64,000 bases of DNA, taken from assembly GCF_014529535.1 (NCBI RefSeq), contig NW_023503751.1, forward strand, positions 1,844,614 through 1,908,613, read 5' to 3'. Positions 10,795-22,117 of this stretch are shown piece by piece. This stretch comes from Bradysia coprophila. Its lineage: Eukaryota; Arthropoda; Insecta; Diptera; Sciaridae. Position numbers and translations under genes: made by a program. The notes beneath the pieces were generated by a model. It was not told the origin of the DNA, searched no databases, and saw only the letters and a program-made list of their open reading frames with translations. The stretch's first letter is position 1. Every line of letters starts with the position of its first letter.

Positions 10795-12860
10795 TTTTTG
10801 TTTCATTTGAGAGATAATTGAATGCCGAATAGAATGGTGGCAAAAAAAGTTTTAAATTTGGGCCCTTGGACTAAGGCCGCTACTCGGCCCTAAGTGTTTT
10901 TTGCACATAAATCGAGCAAATCTCATCCGATTTTGCTAATTTTTGTTTTATTTGAGAGGTAATTGAATGCCGAATAGAATGGTGGCAAAAAAAGTTTTAA
11001 ATTTGGGCACTTGGACTAAGGCCGCTACTCGGCCCTAAGTGTTTTTTGCACATAAATCGAGCAAATCTCATCCGATTTTGCTAGCTTTTGTTTCATTTGA
11101 GAGATAATTGAATGCCTAATAGAATGGTGGCAAAAAAAGTTTTAAATTTGGGCCCTTGGACTAAGGCCGCTACTCGGCCCTAAGTGTTTTTTGCACATAA
11201 ATCGAGTAAATATCATCCGATTTTGCTAATTTTTGTTTTATTTGAGAGGTAATTGAATACCGAAAAGAACGTGGCGAAAAATGTTTCAAATTTGGTCCCT
11301 TGGACTAAGGCCGCTACTCGACCCTAAGTGTTTTTTGCACATAAATCGAGTAAATCTCATCCGATTTTGCTAGTTTTTGTTTCATTTGAGAGATAATTGA
11401 ATGCCGAATAGAATGGTGGCAAAAAAAGTTTTAAATTTGGGCACTTGGACTAAGGCCGCTACTCGGCCCTAAGTGTTTTTTGCACATAAATCGAGTAAAT
11501 CTCATCCGATTTTGCTAGCTTTTGTTTCATTTGAGAGATAATTGAATGCCGAATAGAATGGTGGCAAAAAAAGTTTTAAATTTGGGCACTCGGACTAAGG
11601 CCGCTACTCGGCCCTAAGTGTTTTTTGCACATAAATCGAGCAAATCTCATCCGATTTTCCTAGCTTTTGTTTCATTTGAGAGATAATTGAATGCCGAATA
11701 GAATGGTGGCAAAAAAAGTTTTAAATTTGGGCCCTTGGACTAAGGCCGCTACTCGGCCCTAAGTGTTTTTTGCACATAAATCGAGTAAATATCATCCGAT
11801 TTTGCTAATTTTTGTTTTATTTGAGAGGTAATTGAATACCGAAAAGAACGTGGCGAAATATGTTTCAAATTTGGTCCCTTGGACTACGGCCGCTACTCGA
11901 CCCTAAGTGTTTTTTGCACATAAATCGAGTAAATCTCATCCGATTTTGCTAGTTTTTGTTTCATTTGAGAGATAATTGAATGCCGAATAGAATGGTGGCA
12001 AAAAAAAGTTTTAAATTTGGGCACTTGGACTAAGGCCGCTACTCGGCCCTAAGTGTTTTTTGAACATAAATCGAGTAAATCTCATCCGATTTTGCTAGCT
12101 TTTGTTTCATTTGAGAGATAATTGAATGCCGAATAGAATGGTGGCAAAAAAAGTTTTAAATTTGGGCACTCGGACTAAGGCCGCTACTCGGCCCTAAGTG
12201 TTTTTTGCACATAAATCGAGCAAATCTCATCCGATTTTCCTAGCTTTTGTTTCATTTGAGAGATAATTGAATGCCGAATAGAATGGTGGCAAAAAAAGTT
12301 TTAAATTTGGGCCCTTGGACTAAGGCCGCTACTCGACCCTAAGTGTTTTTTGCACATAAATCGAGTAAATATCATCCGATTTTGCTAATTTTTGTTTTAT
12401 TTGAGAGGTAATTGAATACCGAAAAGAACGTGGCGAAAAATGTTTCAAATTTGGTCCCTTGGACTAAGGCCGCTACTCGGCCCTAAGTGTTTTTTGCACA
12501 TAAATCGAGCAAATCTCATCCGATTTTGCTAGCTTTTGTTTCATTTGAGAGATAATTGAATGCCGAATAGAATGGTGGCAAAAAAAGTTTTAAATTTGGG
12601 CACTTGGACTAAGGCCGCTACTCGGCCCTAAGTGTTTTTTGCACATAAATCGAGTAAATATCATCCGATTTTGCTAATTTTTGTTTTATTTGAGAGGTAA
12701 TTGAATACCGAAAAGAACGTGGCGAAAAATGTTTCAAATTTGGTCCCTTGGACTAAGGCCGCTACTCGGCCCTAAGTGTTTTTTGCACATAAATCGAGCA
12801 AATCTCATCCGATTTTGCTAGCTTTTGTTTCATTTGAGAGGTAATTGAATACCCAATGGA
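10795..12860. repeat. 145-bp tandem array with A-A-A-B higher-order repeat
   Basis: About fourteen units of about 145 bp. Type A units contain GAATGGTGGCAAAAAAAG and AAATTTGGGCACTTGGAC; type B units contain GAAAAGAACGTGGCGAAA and CAAATTTGGTCCCTTGG. B units fall near 11270, 11850, 12428 and 12718, giving a 580-bp period (three A plus one B) twice, then a shorter 290-bp step. Corresponding units in successive 580-bp blocks are almost identical, more so than neighbouring units. The array ends in the ATTGCGCTATGCGCAAT tail module near 12945-13140, tying it to the CGTACGGGGC family. Confidence 0.85.
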
Positions 12861-13186
12861 AAGTTGGCAAAAAAATTTGGGTTTCTAAAATAATGTCGTA
12901 AATTGTTGGTTTTATTTGAAAGATACTTCGAACGGGCTTTCGTAATTGCGCTATGCGCAATTTAAAAAATGAACACTTTCAGTAAATTTGATCATGCCCA
13001 ACTTGACTTGCATTTTGGTAACAGACGCATTAGAGGGTTGTAGACGTATTAGGGTTCCGGGCGTATTATGTTTACGGACGAAATAGGATTACGGGTCGTA
13101 CGGGGCTAAGTCGCAGCAAACGCTCCGACTGTTCTGATGCCTTGTTATATACCAAGGGGCTGCCGCCCCCTGGACCCCCGCTTTTT
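12861..13186. repeat. tail module of the CGTACGGGGC family
   Basis: Contains TTGCGCTATGCGCAATTT, CGGGTCGTACGGGGCTAAG and CAGCAAACGCTCCGACTG, the same order as at 7190-7390, 13640-13821, 34565-34742 and 39080-39272. A short GC-rich piece (GGGGCTGCCGCCCCC) follows at about 13155. Confidence 0.65.
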
Positions 13187-13821
13187 AGCCCCGTACGAAG
13201 TACAAGGGGCTAATAGGATTACGATGCCGTGTGTAATTGATGGAATTCGAAGCAGACGTTAAGGGCAAAGTGTTTGCCTATGTTCATAGATAACGAATCC
13301 GCAATAAAAATTCCGTCCGTCCGTCCGTCCGTCTGTCCGTCCGTCTGTCACGTCGATATCTTGAGTAAATCAAATCCGATTTCAAAAAATTTTTTTCCCT
13401 GAAATATAGTCGAAATAGTGAGGCTAAGTTCGAAGATGGGCAATTTTGGGTCGACCCCTCCCGAGCTGTGGCCCCATAACTGATTTAACGTTTTCCGAAG
13501 ATATCTGCGGCTATTCAAAGGCTAAACATGTAAGTGATACGTCAAATAAAAGGTATTTACAATACCGATCGACGAAGAAAGTCTATGGAAATAAGATGAT
13601 CGACTCGTTAGTTAGACCGCTTGGTGTGAACGTCGTACGGGGCTTCGTAATTGCGCTATGCGCAATTTTTAAGACGTGCACATTTCACAAGAATTTTAGG
13701 TTAGTAGGTTTAGGATAAGAGTAGGACGACCGACGAACTAGGGTCGCGTACGCAATAGATGTACGGGTTCGTACGGGGCTCAGTCGCAGCGAACGCTCCG
13801 ACTGTTCTGACGGCTCGTTTT
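13187..13821. mobile_element. CGTACGGGGC-family repeat, copy 4 (compact)
   Basis: Starts AGCCCCGTACGAAGTAC, carries the head module and a CCGTCCGTCCGTCTGT microsatellite, passes CGTCGTACGGGGCTTCG at about 13630-13648 and the ATTGCGCTATGCGCAAT tail, then GGTTCGTACGGGGCTCAG and ends near GACGGCTCGTTTT. The head-to-tail junction here is unbroken, so it serves as the empty-site reference for the insertion at 36847-39075. Confidence 0.72.
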
Positions 13822-13854
13822 ATTCACCTACTGTGAGTTTTTAATCGCCCTGCA

Positions 13855-13978
13855 GGCAGCCTTACATACATGGGGCTCTGCCCCAAACCCCGCTAGGGGC
13901 TCTGCCCCTTAGACCCCGCAATGGGGGTTGTACCCCCTTGACCCCCCACTGCGGGGGCTGCCGCCCCTCGACCCCGCT
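13855..13978. repeat. GC-rich palindromic tandem repeat (GGGGCTCTGCCCC type)
   Basis: Three to four imperfect units, each a G-run/C-run palindrome such as GGGGCTCTGCCCC followed by GACCCCGCA. It contrasts sharply with the AT-rich surroundings and resembles the shorter piece at about 13153. Could form stable hairpins; no gene. Confidence 0.6.
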
Positions 13979-14039
13979 TTTTTTTGTGGGCTTTTATTTT
14001 CACGGCCTGCGGCGCATAGCAAAAACTGAAAACAAATTT

Positions 14040-14465
14040 TGAGAATAACTACTTTACAACTACTGTTACAAAATCTGTTCTTAAATTTTTGCAACTACTT
14101 CTGCAACCACTTTAGCAAAAGTAGTTGGAAAAGTAGTTGCAAAAGTAGTTGGAAAAATAGCGGCAAAAATATCGGCTAATATTGAGAGCTGCTTTTGCCA
14201 CAAAAAGTAGTTGGAAAAGTAGTTTAAAAAGTAGTTGGAAAAGTAGTTGCAAAAGTAGTTGTAAAAATAGTTGGAAAAATAGCGGCAAAAATATCGGCTA
14301 ATATTGAGACCAGCTTTTGCCATAAAAAGTAGTTGGAAAAGTAGTGGCGAAACCAGCTATAGTTGGAAAAGTAGTCACAAAGCCACCCTTTTTCAACTTC
14401 TTTTACAACTACTTCAGGATTTTTGCTAAAAAGCTGAAATAGTGGCAACAGCAGTTGCAAAAAAA
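14040..14465. repeat. AAAAGTAGTTGG minisatellite
   Basis: Many copies of a 12-base unit (AAAAGTAGTTGG or AAAAGTAGTTGC), with a longer duplicated block that contains AATAGCGGCAAAAATATCGG and AATATTGAGA at about 14155 and 14275. Both edges carry the complementary ACTACTT orientation. The minus-strand frames through it (NYFSNYF repeats) are repeat artefacts. Confidence 0.7.
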
Positions 14466-14968
14466 ATGTATCTAGCCTTCAATCTAGCCTTGCCTGCAGT
14501 GTTGCCAGACTCCGTTTTTTTTACAACTACTTCAAGAGACTAACGCAACTATTTTCAACTTGTGATTAGTTTTATGTAATAGCCGAGGTTCTCTCTTTAC
14601 AACTATACCAAATATGACATCCACGGATCACGACCAACATATTTTTCAATGGCTTTTTCGGCGCAAACTCCTTGTACCAGCCCAATGGAGGCTTTCTCTA
14701 TCAGAATTAACCTTAACCTCAAATGGTCATTGACTTGTCGATGGAAACGTTGATCAGCCACACCGTGAGACGTGTACGTGTATTAAATCTATTTTATTAA
14801 TTGAACATTTGAATTTGTTTTCAGTTTCGAAATGTAGGGTGCGCCTAATTACAAAACAACAGTGCCAGATTCCCGGGAACCAGTTTTCGAGAAGTATATA
14901 TATCATCAGACTTCAGAAGGAGGCCTCGGCGGCAGAACTGAACATAAACCCTATTCAAGTTGCAGTAT

Positions 14969-15231
14969 AGTTCCACAACAGACGTCTTTGCGAATTACTA
15001 AAGTTACAAAATAATGGAAAGAAAAAGAAGTCATCAGCATTACCGACGCAACCAATTCAACTGTTGACTTGCAATAAAAAGGATAATGGACCGCCAGCTG
15101 CACTGATGCCGACCGGAATGCAACCACAGGAGCTCAATAAGAATCAAAGGACAAATGAAACACCAACTATAGCGACTTTACCGGTCTTACCGACGACGAC
15201 AAATGAAAATGCAGCCCAACCGGAAACTTGA
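14969..15231 (+). pseudogene. possible terminal coding exon, unidentified
   Basis: After a possible acceptor (GTTGCAGTATAG) a frame reads FHNRRLCELLKLQNNGKKKK, then a Pro/Thr-rich tail ending in NENAAQPET and a TGA stop at 15229-15231. It stays open for about 87 codons without an ATG-initiated start, which is why it is easy to miss. No upstream exon was found and no family was recognised. It may be a 3' exon, a fragment of a dead gene, or chance. Confidence 0.25.
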
Positions 15232-15782
15232 GGTTACGTAGGTGTTGACTTTTATAGCGGTTTGGATTTCACACCTTGCCAAAGCGAATTCAGTTAAGGT
15301 TCTAATTTTACTTCTTCAAATAGTACACCGACACTTGACTTAAGACTTTTTTATGGACTTTTGATTGGTGTATCGACTATTTGTGATTACCTTAATTGCA
15401 TCACATTATTTTGTATTGATTAAAAATGTTTGTTTTTAGGGTAAAAAATTTTGTAGTATAAAGAAATCAACAAAAAAACTTGTCAAACAATATCTTTGAA
15501 CTTTCCAGAAGGGCTAGCTCTATGAGCCCCTAGGGGCTATTCATTTAAACACGCTCCGTTCAAAATTTCTGATTAACGCCCTCACTTGGAAGGGCTGACA
15601 TTTGGGGTTTAGCAAAATGTCAGGATTCGGCACATTTCAAGTGAATGCGGAGGTGAGTCCAAAATTTAACGACTTTTGTAAGCCAACATCTATTACGGTT
15701 GTAAATTAATTTTCCATACAACGAAGTCAACCCTAATCCCGTGATACATCTAATCCCGTCAAACACATAAGCACATCCCGTC

Positions 15783-15996
15783 TTGGTCACCTCAGTACAC
15801 CACGCGTCACCTCAGTGCCCCACGTGTCACATCGGTACCCCACGCGTCACCTCGGTGCACCACGCGTCACCTCAGTGCACCACGCGTCACCTCAGTACAC
15901 CACGCGTCACCTCAGTGCACCACGCGTCACCTCAGTGCCCCACGTGTCACATCTGTACACTAACCGTCACCTCGGTGCACCACGCGTCACTACCCC
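15783..15996. repeat. 20-bp minisatellite
   Basis: About ten units like CCACGCGTCACCTCAGTGCA, with variants CCCACGTGTCACATC. It remains open in two frames, giving runs of HASPQ and VTSVH, but this follows from the 20-bp period, not from protein coding. Confidence 0.85.
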
Positions 15997-17504
15997 ATGC
16001 TCCAATGTATTAGCGGCCTTGTTGCCTTGTTCGTAGCGCTGGTCGCTTCCTTCTTTTTAAGAAGAACAAACTGCGTCAAGAACTCCGCTACGTTCATGAT
16101 CATTTTTCTTAATATTCAGACAACGTGGTTAAATAAAGGACGCATTCAAGTACAAGAAACACGTTCTCTCACCTCAACCACTAACTGGCAAGCATATTTA
16201 AGTACAGCTATCAAAAATTAGTTAATATCACACATGTAACATTTCTAACATTGGTTTGGAGATAAACCCCTCAAAATGTGAGTTGTTTTTCTGTGGTGAT
16301 CGGATCGAATCAGTAGTTCAAGATTTCGAAGCAATATCTACTGGTATCAAAATTGTAACCGATGATCTGGAACTTTTGGGAGCACCAATTTCTGAGGGAT
16401 CAGAAGAAAAACTTATTTTGAAGAAGCACAATGAGTTGAAAGTGATGTTTGAGCGATTGGATCATCTGAATTGTCACACAGCATATTTCCTACTTAAGAC
16501 ATGCTTCACAGTCCCAAGGTTGACATATTTGCTTCGTACGAGTTCATGCTTCCGTCACAATAATCATTTGAAATCGATCGACGAGGACGTCAAACGAACA
16601 TTCGAATCAATAACCAATTGCCGTTTGAACGATGAGAAATGGTCCAAGGTTTCAATGCCAATTCGCTTTGGAGGAATGGGAATTAGAAAATGTGAGGACA
16701 TTGCACTTCCTGCATTTTTGAGCTCAATTAATTCAGTTATTAATCTCGTCACACTCATGTTACCAAATATATCCGATGAGACAATGATAGCCGATTATAC
16801 CAACGCTCTAAATGAATGGTCGCTAGTGTCCGATTCACTTCCAGATAGAAAGATTTATCAAAATGAATGGGATGATTTACTTATGTTAGACAAAATGGAA
16901 TCATTCAATTTTCAATCCAATAAAGACAAGGCAAGACACCTAGCATCTTTACACAACGAGTCAAATGCATGGCTGTCAGCTTTACCTTCCAAATTCGTTG
17001 GCACATTTTTGGACAACAACACGTTCCGAATCTCTACAGCTATTCGTATCGGTTCCGATCATTTGTAAAACACACAAATGCATTTGTGGTGATATAGTAT
17101 CAACCGATGGAACACACGGACTAAGCTGTTCAAAAAGGGCAGGCCGTCTACCTCTTCATGCAGATCTCAACACAATCATTCAAAACGCTCTTCATTCGGC
17201 TATAATTCCTTCGAGAAAAGAACCACCAGGAATGTTTCGTGATGATGGGAAGAGAGTTGACGGAGTAACCCTTGTGCCATGGAGTCGTGGTCAAATGCTA
17301 GTTTGGGATGCGACATGTTCCGACACACTTGCACCATCTTAGCAGCAAAAAATAAACATCGAAAATACAAAGTACTACTGGAGCAGAACTTCTTGATCCT
17401 TCCATTTGCTGTGGAAACTTTGGGGGTTTGGTGTTGAGAAGCGATAGATTTCATCGACAAACTCGGCAAAAAAATATCACAAGCAACGGGAGAAAGAAAA
17501 TCAA

Positions 17505-19330
17505 CAGGCCTCTCACACCTCCTCATTTCCTTGATTTTCCTTATTTTTATGAAAACCTCCTTATTCCTCCTTATTTTGGTAAAAAATCCTTATTTTCCTT
17601 AATTTTCGCAAATTTTACTGACAGAAAATCAAAAATTAATAAAAAAAATCGCTGCGCGACAAACATTGATTTTAAAATTACTTTTATTATTTAACACAAA
17701 GAACTCTAATAGAAAAGTGAAGTGGTGGCGCATTGTCATTCCAATATGATTGATTTACTGGACTTACCATGTTTTTCTGTGGTTTCCTTCTCGAGTATCA
17801 CTTATAATACAAAGGTTTTTAAAATGGAATGGAATTACTCATTTATGCGCCTTTCAATTCTAAAAGAAACTGTTTCACATTTTTTTAAATTTCTTATTTT
17901 CGGACTTATAGAGGCCAAGCCAAAGTAAATGGCATTCCCTCAAAAAGGGGTTGCAATTTTTTTTTTCGATATAATTGAAGCAAGAGACACAAGAGACACA
18001 AATGTTGGTTATGATCACCGGTTAGTACCGATTAACCTTAGGAACTTATATTCGAAAATAAGGTCGATCTTCAATCGAAATTGGAGGCTTGCAATAAAAG
18101 ATTTCTGCGAAACTTACCCATAACAAAAAAGTGGACAATCGCATCATATGGAAATAAAACCCCATGACTGTTTGTTCTATTGCAAGCTTAGTAGCATAGT
18201 GCCTACTGAGTTTTCCATTACAATAAGTGACTCAAGTAAGCTTTCAGCAGGATTTCTTAGATAAAAATCTGCTGAACGTATTCAGTAAAGATCCCATCAG
18301 AAGGTGTCGGACAAAATATATTAAAAAAAAATCCGTGAAACAGTTCGAACCTAAAGCCTCTGCTAATCAAATTGATATGTGCAAATATTGATTGCAATCT
18401 TTAGTCTATAGACTACTAAACTTTCGAACGATACCATACACGCCCTATTTGGTTCGATAAATATCAATTTTCGTTGCTCGAAGTCGAGTAAACTCGGTAC
18501 ACTTCAAAAAACATGAAAAACCTATTTTGTACTTTTCGAACAGACACTTACAGTCAATACCCTCTCTAGCAAACAAACTGCTTTTTTTAAGAGCTTCCGA
18601 GCGTACGCTGAAATTGTAGCCTACATTTCTGCGTTTCGAAATTTTTGATCGCTGATATCTTTTTACGAGAGCCCCTTTTAAAAAATGTACGACCACATTT
18701 TCGAGTAAAAATATGTCAGCTTTGAATAAAAAATAAAATTGTCTGTGAAAGTTCCATGTGCTTTGAGAAAAGTGTACCTTAGATGCAAATTTGGGGCACC
18801 GGTACAGTTTTCTTAAAGCACATGGAACTTTCACAGACAATTTTATTTTTTATTCAAAGCTGACATATTTTTACTTGAAAATGTGGTCGTACAAATGTAC
18901 AATGTTCAATAAGGGCTCTCGTAAAAAGATATCAGCGATCAAAAATTTCGAAACGCACAAATGTATGCTACAATTTCAGCGTACGCTCGGAACCTCTTAA
19001 GGTGGTGAAAGAATCCAGTCGCCTTTGGAATTTACATTTAGATTACAGCGTAGTCAGTCAAAATGTAGAATAGTGTTTGTAGAATACAAAGAAATAAGGT
19101 GTGAATTTGGCACAGAGAGCTGAGAGTTTGGTTGCTAGAGAGAGTATTGTCACAGTTCATGACAAATTCGTTAAATTTGTAAAATAGCGAAAATTTTAAG
19201 TTGAAAAATTTGTATTTTTCTCCTTATTTTTCCTTAATTTCAATTAACAATTTCCTTATTTCTCCTTATTTTTGAGCTGAAACCTCCTTAATTCCTTAAT
19301 AAGGAGTCCGGAATTAGAGTGAGGGGCCTG
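17505..19330. mobile_element. hAT-like non-autonomous element with 6-bp target duplication
   Basis: Ends CAGGCCTCTCAC and GTGAGGGGCCTG, flanked by AATCAA on both sides (17499-17504, 19331-19336). The sibling retrotransposon at 29.6 kb has AATCAA once at the same place, so this is the insertion. Both ends hold clusters of CTCCTTATTTTCCTTA-like subterminal repeats. No transposase frame. The CAGG ends suggest hAT, whose usual duplication is 8 bp, so the 6-bp length is unusual. A foldback element is nested inside (18591-18996). Confidence 0.8.
18591..18996. mobile_element. foldback MITE flanked by TTAA
   Basis: Two arms of about 190 bp are near-perfect complements around a centre near 18790. Outer ends are GAGCTTCCGAGCG and CGCTCGGAACCTC, each bordered by TTAA (18587-18590, 18997-19000). 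A TTAA duplication is the mark of piggyBac-type integration, though the ends do not start with the CCC typical of piggyBac. A strong hairpin; no protein. Confidence 0.75.
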
Positions 19331-19974
19331 AATCAAAGGCGTATCTAAAACAACGGATAAGTTTAGCCATTTAAAGAAACAATGCTGCGAGTGTAATGGC
19401 TACATTCGATACGTCCGAAAATATGAACGAGATATTTTATATTTTGTAAACGCTTTATTTCTTGTAAAAAAAAACGTTTTGTAATTATGAAAAATAAATG
19501 AAAAGTTAATATCACATTTTTGTTTTATGTAGGATCTGATATTTCTAGTCCCACAGACTCTGACAGCTGTTATATTGAATGAAATATTTGAATTTTTTCC
19601 CAGTCGAAATTTTTGTCGCACACAGTTTACTGGTATACAAACCAAAAAACCATTCAATATCAAGACTGTCAAATCTGTGGATCTAGAAATTATGTAGAAT
19701 CTGTTGAAAACGAAAATGTGATATAAAGTAAATTTCTTTAAATGTAATTTGTCAGATTTAAAAAAAATGGGTATGTGCGACTATCAAGCTAAATACAAAA
19801 AATTATCACATTATACTCACCCCTCTGGAGCTGGATTGTCGAATATCTGTCGTTGCACTCGTATCGCCGACCTTATCGCCTTAATATCCTTCTATGAGGC
19901 GAGTACCGCTATATAATATGGTGGTCGATAAGTTATTGTATGGTTCATTCACTCTCTTCTGTTATTCGTAAGTT

Positions 19975-20620
19975 TCATGAACATGCTGGATATGGCCAAC
20001 ATTTGTGATTTTTTGTGGCATTTTTTGAACTTTTGTGTTTTCTCGGAGGTAGACTACATCAATCTGGACAATTCCAGTGGCTATCGAAACTTTATATTGG
20101 CACCAAACGTTGAGGCCACTTAAAAAAAAAATCGAATGAAAAGTTATCATCAAAAATACATTCCATGGGGGGTCGGAGTGTAGATTACGTTTCAGCTTGC
20201 CACCGTTTAATGAATGTGTATTTGAGGAATGGTGGCCATTCTATGGCTTGTAAATTGATGTGATCATCAACTTCTGGAGATTTTAACGCATTGCAACACA
20301 TCGTGCGGCACGTTTTAACCATAATGTGTTTAGGACATAATGTACAGAATTTTAGAAGTTTTAACGGAGGGATGCTCATTCTATAAAAATTACCAGCTTC
20401 ATTCAAAGACAAATGCAACAAATTTCGACGATCTTACCTGTATCAGTAGCGTATTTGAATTATTTTTTTGGCCAGTAGCTTAAGAATCCGACAATCCTTA
20501 ACGTTAGGAGATATTTGTCTTACATCATCGGTTTTGTAGAACTTTTCGACGATACCAAATATGGTCTTCATTAAGTCCTTTTCCGTTGCCGTGTTTCGTG
20601 ACTGCTATTTCAATCTAGAT
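19975..20620 (-). pseudogene. degenerate multi-exon gene, perhaps DEG/ENaC (pickpocket)-like
   Basis: Three coding-like blocks lie in order on the minus strand, separated by candidate introns of about 57 and 66 bases: a block with FYKTDDVRQISPNVKDCR (about 20449-20620), then a Cys-rich block with FCTLCPKHIMVKTCRTMCC (20190-20384, after acceptor TTTTTATAG), then GIVQIDVVYLRENTKVQKM (to about 19975, after TTTTTTTTTTAAG). The order (charged block before a Cys, Cys-rich middle, IDVxY-EN-V) recalls insect pickpocket channel ectodomains, but I cannot confirm that. An in-frame TGA just before the first donor breaks the reading, so it is treated as a remnant. Confidence 0.35.
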
Positions 20621-20639
20621 TTACAATGATACCTCACTT

Positions 20640-22050
20640 GTCATAGAAGTGACAGGTTCAGGATACTTTTTTTGGGTACAAAGTGAATGATGTTCCAACA
20701 CACGAAAGCAAAATATTTATTTTAGAAGAATAGACGAATTATGCTGCCTGTATCCACTGATCTAACCATAAACATTCGCCAGGTTCGAAATTTCAACTTT
20801 TAAAGTTCATCGAAATTTACAGTCTTTGACTGACACAATATTTTTGTTATTTTCGAACAACGGTACAGGACACGTGAGATATCTGTTATTGCCCCGTTAC
20901 TCCTTGACAATACCTATCCAATGAGCCCACACAGATGTATGTCCATAGCCTGCAGCGGCAGTAAATCAAGTATAAAAAACACACTTTTTCGACTTTTGGT
21001 GGAAGTTCTCCAGCCAATAAAAGAATATTAAAATAAAGCGACTGCGGTTTTAGACTATTGGGGCCAAGGGCTATCTGGGCATGTAAACAAAGAGTCGCTA
21101 AAAATAGCTCCGACGGAGCCTGGTCCACTTTCAAAAAAATCTCTCTAAAATAAATAAAAGCTGGGTTCGTTATTTTTCAATCACTTTGTTAAATATTTAT
21201 TTATTTTCACAATATTCTTCTAAGTTCTTTTATAAAATAATTATTGTTATGAGTGGCGTGAACAATGTAAGAACTTGATTGAGTCCGATGTTCTGACTGA
21301 CTCGCGTCTCTCATGGAGCCTCTATTTACGTAATCTCAACTGTTCTAAATTGTGTCATAATCTAGAATGACGTGATTTCTAACCAATCATATTTAGCTGA
21401 TGCAACATTTTAAATTATTGCATCATCTACATAAAATATCCAATAACATCAATGAAATACATCATGTGACATCAATTTAAACCAATCATTCTTCATTACT
21501 AATTTTCAATCACATAGCAACCCTAACGGCAGCCATGTTTGTATAACACAATTCTAGACCATTCAAATCAGCTATGACATCATTTCAGACCAATCATATT
21601 TCTTTAAATTATCAATCTGGTCTCCCTTAAATTGGAAGCCATATTTAAATCTCTGATCATGTCGAGACATGTTCATCAACCATATTTAATTGTTAGATCG
21701 TCCTTCTAATGAAATAAACACCCTCTTGCATAACTTAAACCAATCAGCTGACTTTACACCTTCACAGTACCAGTATAGGTTATGTCTACACCGAACTACT
21801 TGAAAACTACTACTTGCCAGTCCAAACTAAGTAGATAAAAGGACTTGCGTCACACTTCCACTGTAAGTGCTGTCATGCCATACATATATTACTTGCAAAT
21901 CATTATTGTTTCTTGCATATTATATAATAACAAAGTTACGCTTGGGACTATTCGATAAATCAATATTTATTCAACTGTGTACATCCCATCAGTGTACAAT
22001 TCAACCTTGTATTTTCATTGAACGAAGTTTACTTTCGTATTTAGGTCTGC
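20640..22050. other. no gene seen; CCAAT-rich stretch
   Basis: From 21370 to 21760 the motif AACCAATCAT (or close variants) occurs about five times, usually near GACATCA. It sits 0.3-0.7 kb upstream of the proline-rich secreted gene. No coding exon was supported. Confidence 0.35.
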
Positions 22051-22056
22051 ATAATT

Positions 22057-22096
22057 TATATAAAAACCGCCTAGTATCATTGTATCGACGATCAGT
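22057..22096 (+). promoter_or_regulatory. core promoter: TATA box plus TCAGT initiator
   Basis: TATATAAAAACC at 22057-22068 is followed by the arthropod initiator TCAGT at 22092-22096. The spacing is a few bases longer than usual, so the start could be slightly upstream of the initiator A. It stands just before the ATG at 22118. Confidence 0.6.
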
Positions 22097-22117
22097 GAGT
22101 TTAAATCAACAGTAAGG

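Larger units (their letters stand above)
16240..19490 (+). pseudogene. non-LTR retrotransposon (RT plus restriction-like endonuclease), 5'-truncated, broken
   Basis: The frame starts in the palm end of the reverse transcriptase (GLEINPSKCELFF, equal to GLTLNPVKCEVYF in the 58-60 kb copy) and continues through LLGAPI, RLTYLLRT and FGGMGIRK. A frameshift at about 17055 leads into a Cys-rich knuckle (CKTHKCICG, then HGLSC) and the endonuclease motif DGKRVDGVTLVPWSRGQ followed by LVWDAT. Near 17340 about 46 bases present in the 29.9-kb sibling are missing. The remaining 3' end (19331-19490) is displaced by the 1.8-kb insertion at 17505-19330. Dead copy; same subfamily as 29535-30168. Confidence 0.8.

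Noticed and set aside
10795..12860. Possible CRISPR array, given regular spacing
   Set aside because: The 145-bp units are contiguous tandem monomers with no unique spacers, in a eukaryotic context.
14081..14460. Minus-strand NYFSNYF repeat proteins
   Set aside because: Produced by the 12-bp AAAAGTAGTTGG minisatellite.
15783..16036. Overlapping plus-strand frames rich in VTSVHHASPQ
   Set aside because: They follow from a 20-bp tandem repeat without stops in two frames; no start context or conserved domain.
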